Source of the DNA: Candidatus Microgenomates bacterium
GTDB taxonomy: Bacteria > Patescibacteriota > Microgenomatia > 2-02-FULL-39-11
NCBI GenBank assembly: GCA_022866885.1
Contig: JALHWS010000066.1
Span: forward strand, 1-21,691
Direction: 5' to 3'
DNA length: 21,691 nucleotides
How positions within the stretch are numbered: position 1 is the stretch's first letter; the number at the start of each line of letters is the position of its first letter. Below the pieces are notes generated by a model. That model saw only the letters and a list, made by a program, of their open reading frames with translations. It was not told the DNA's origin and ran no database searches. Both the position numbers and the translations under genes were made by a program. Of this stretch, positions 21,652 to 21,691 are shown piece by piece.

Positions 21652-21691
21652 ATGACATCCAAAGTAACTTTTTGGCAAAGAATGCGCCGGA
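21652..21691 (+). CDS. ftsX: Start of ftsX (partial)
   Basis: An ATG 2 bp after the ftsE stop opens a frame that runs to the window edge; the 13 visible residues are MTSKVTFWQRMRR. Position and the basic, Trp-containing start fit FtsX, the membrane partner of FtsE. The identification is mostly from context. Confidence 0.7.
   Translation, partial: MTSKVTFWQRMRR

Overview
This 21.7 kb window looks like a chromosomal segment from a Candidate Phyla Radiation (Patescibacteria) bacterium, most likely of the Microgenomates type. That placement is an inference. It rests on moderately AT-rich, tightly packed DNA with overlapping genes, a DUF11 surface protein with a C-terminal VPKAG-type tail, a high density of envelope and glycosyltransferase genes, and a prfB-ftsE-ftsX block. 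The genetic code appears standard: an RF2 gene with an intact SPF motif is present, and TGA ends several genes. No tRNA, rRNA or CRISPR array was seen, and no intrinsic terminator could be supported.

Layout. 1-467: the 3' end of an unidentified gene with its own codon habits. 497-1782 (minus): a patatin-like lipase overlapping a gene for a small membrane protein that keeps the spacing and all four aspartates of the CDP-alcohol phosphatidyltransferase motif but has lost its Ala-Arg and Gly. 1818-2939: a NPPY-type methyltransferase. 2932-5685 (minus): an MFS exporter followed by a PLP enzyme related to the cystathionine gamma-synthase family, with a helical N-terminal extension. 5735-6431: a consensus sigma70 promoter inside an inverted repeat, driving a DUF11 surface protein. 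6469-6569: a short inverted-repeat element that looks like a MITE. 6589-10174: a signal peptidase I fused to a CAP domain, then a YfhO-like membrane protein split by two in-frame stop codons. 10087-11655 (minus): a GT-C type glycosyltransferase. 11692-15659: an operon of GT4 glycosyltransferase, PAP2 phosphatase, NlpC/P60-like protein and MurD-like ligase. 15628-18068: a 59-residue LysW-like zinc ribbon divergent from a threonine-synthase-like PLP enzyme and an ATP-grasp ligase. 18072-19352 (minus): an NRAMP-related transporter. 19440-end: prfB, a membrane protein of unknown function, ftsE and the start of ftsX.

How they fit together. Most of the window concerns the cell envelope: lipid hydrolysis, sugar transfer onto lipid carriers, carrier dephosphorylation, peptidoglycan-type ligation and cleavage, surface protein maturation, and division (FtsEX). 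The most unusual group is the LysW-like carrier with the PLP enzyme and ATP-grasp ligase, which could form a carrier-tethered amino-acid pathway next to the MurD-like gene. Other oddities are the SPase-CAP fusion, the degenerate CDP-alcohol transferase and the split YfhO gene.

Expression. Several operon-leading genes have a -10-like hexamer only about 7-15 nt before the start codon, and convincing Shine-Dalgarno sequences are rare, which suggests leaderless or near-leaderless mRNAs. Convergent genes overlap or lie within 30 bp of one another.
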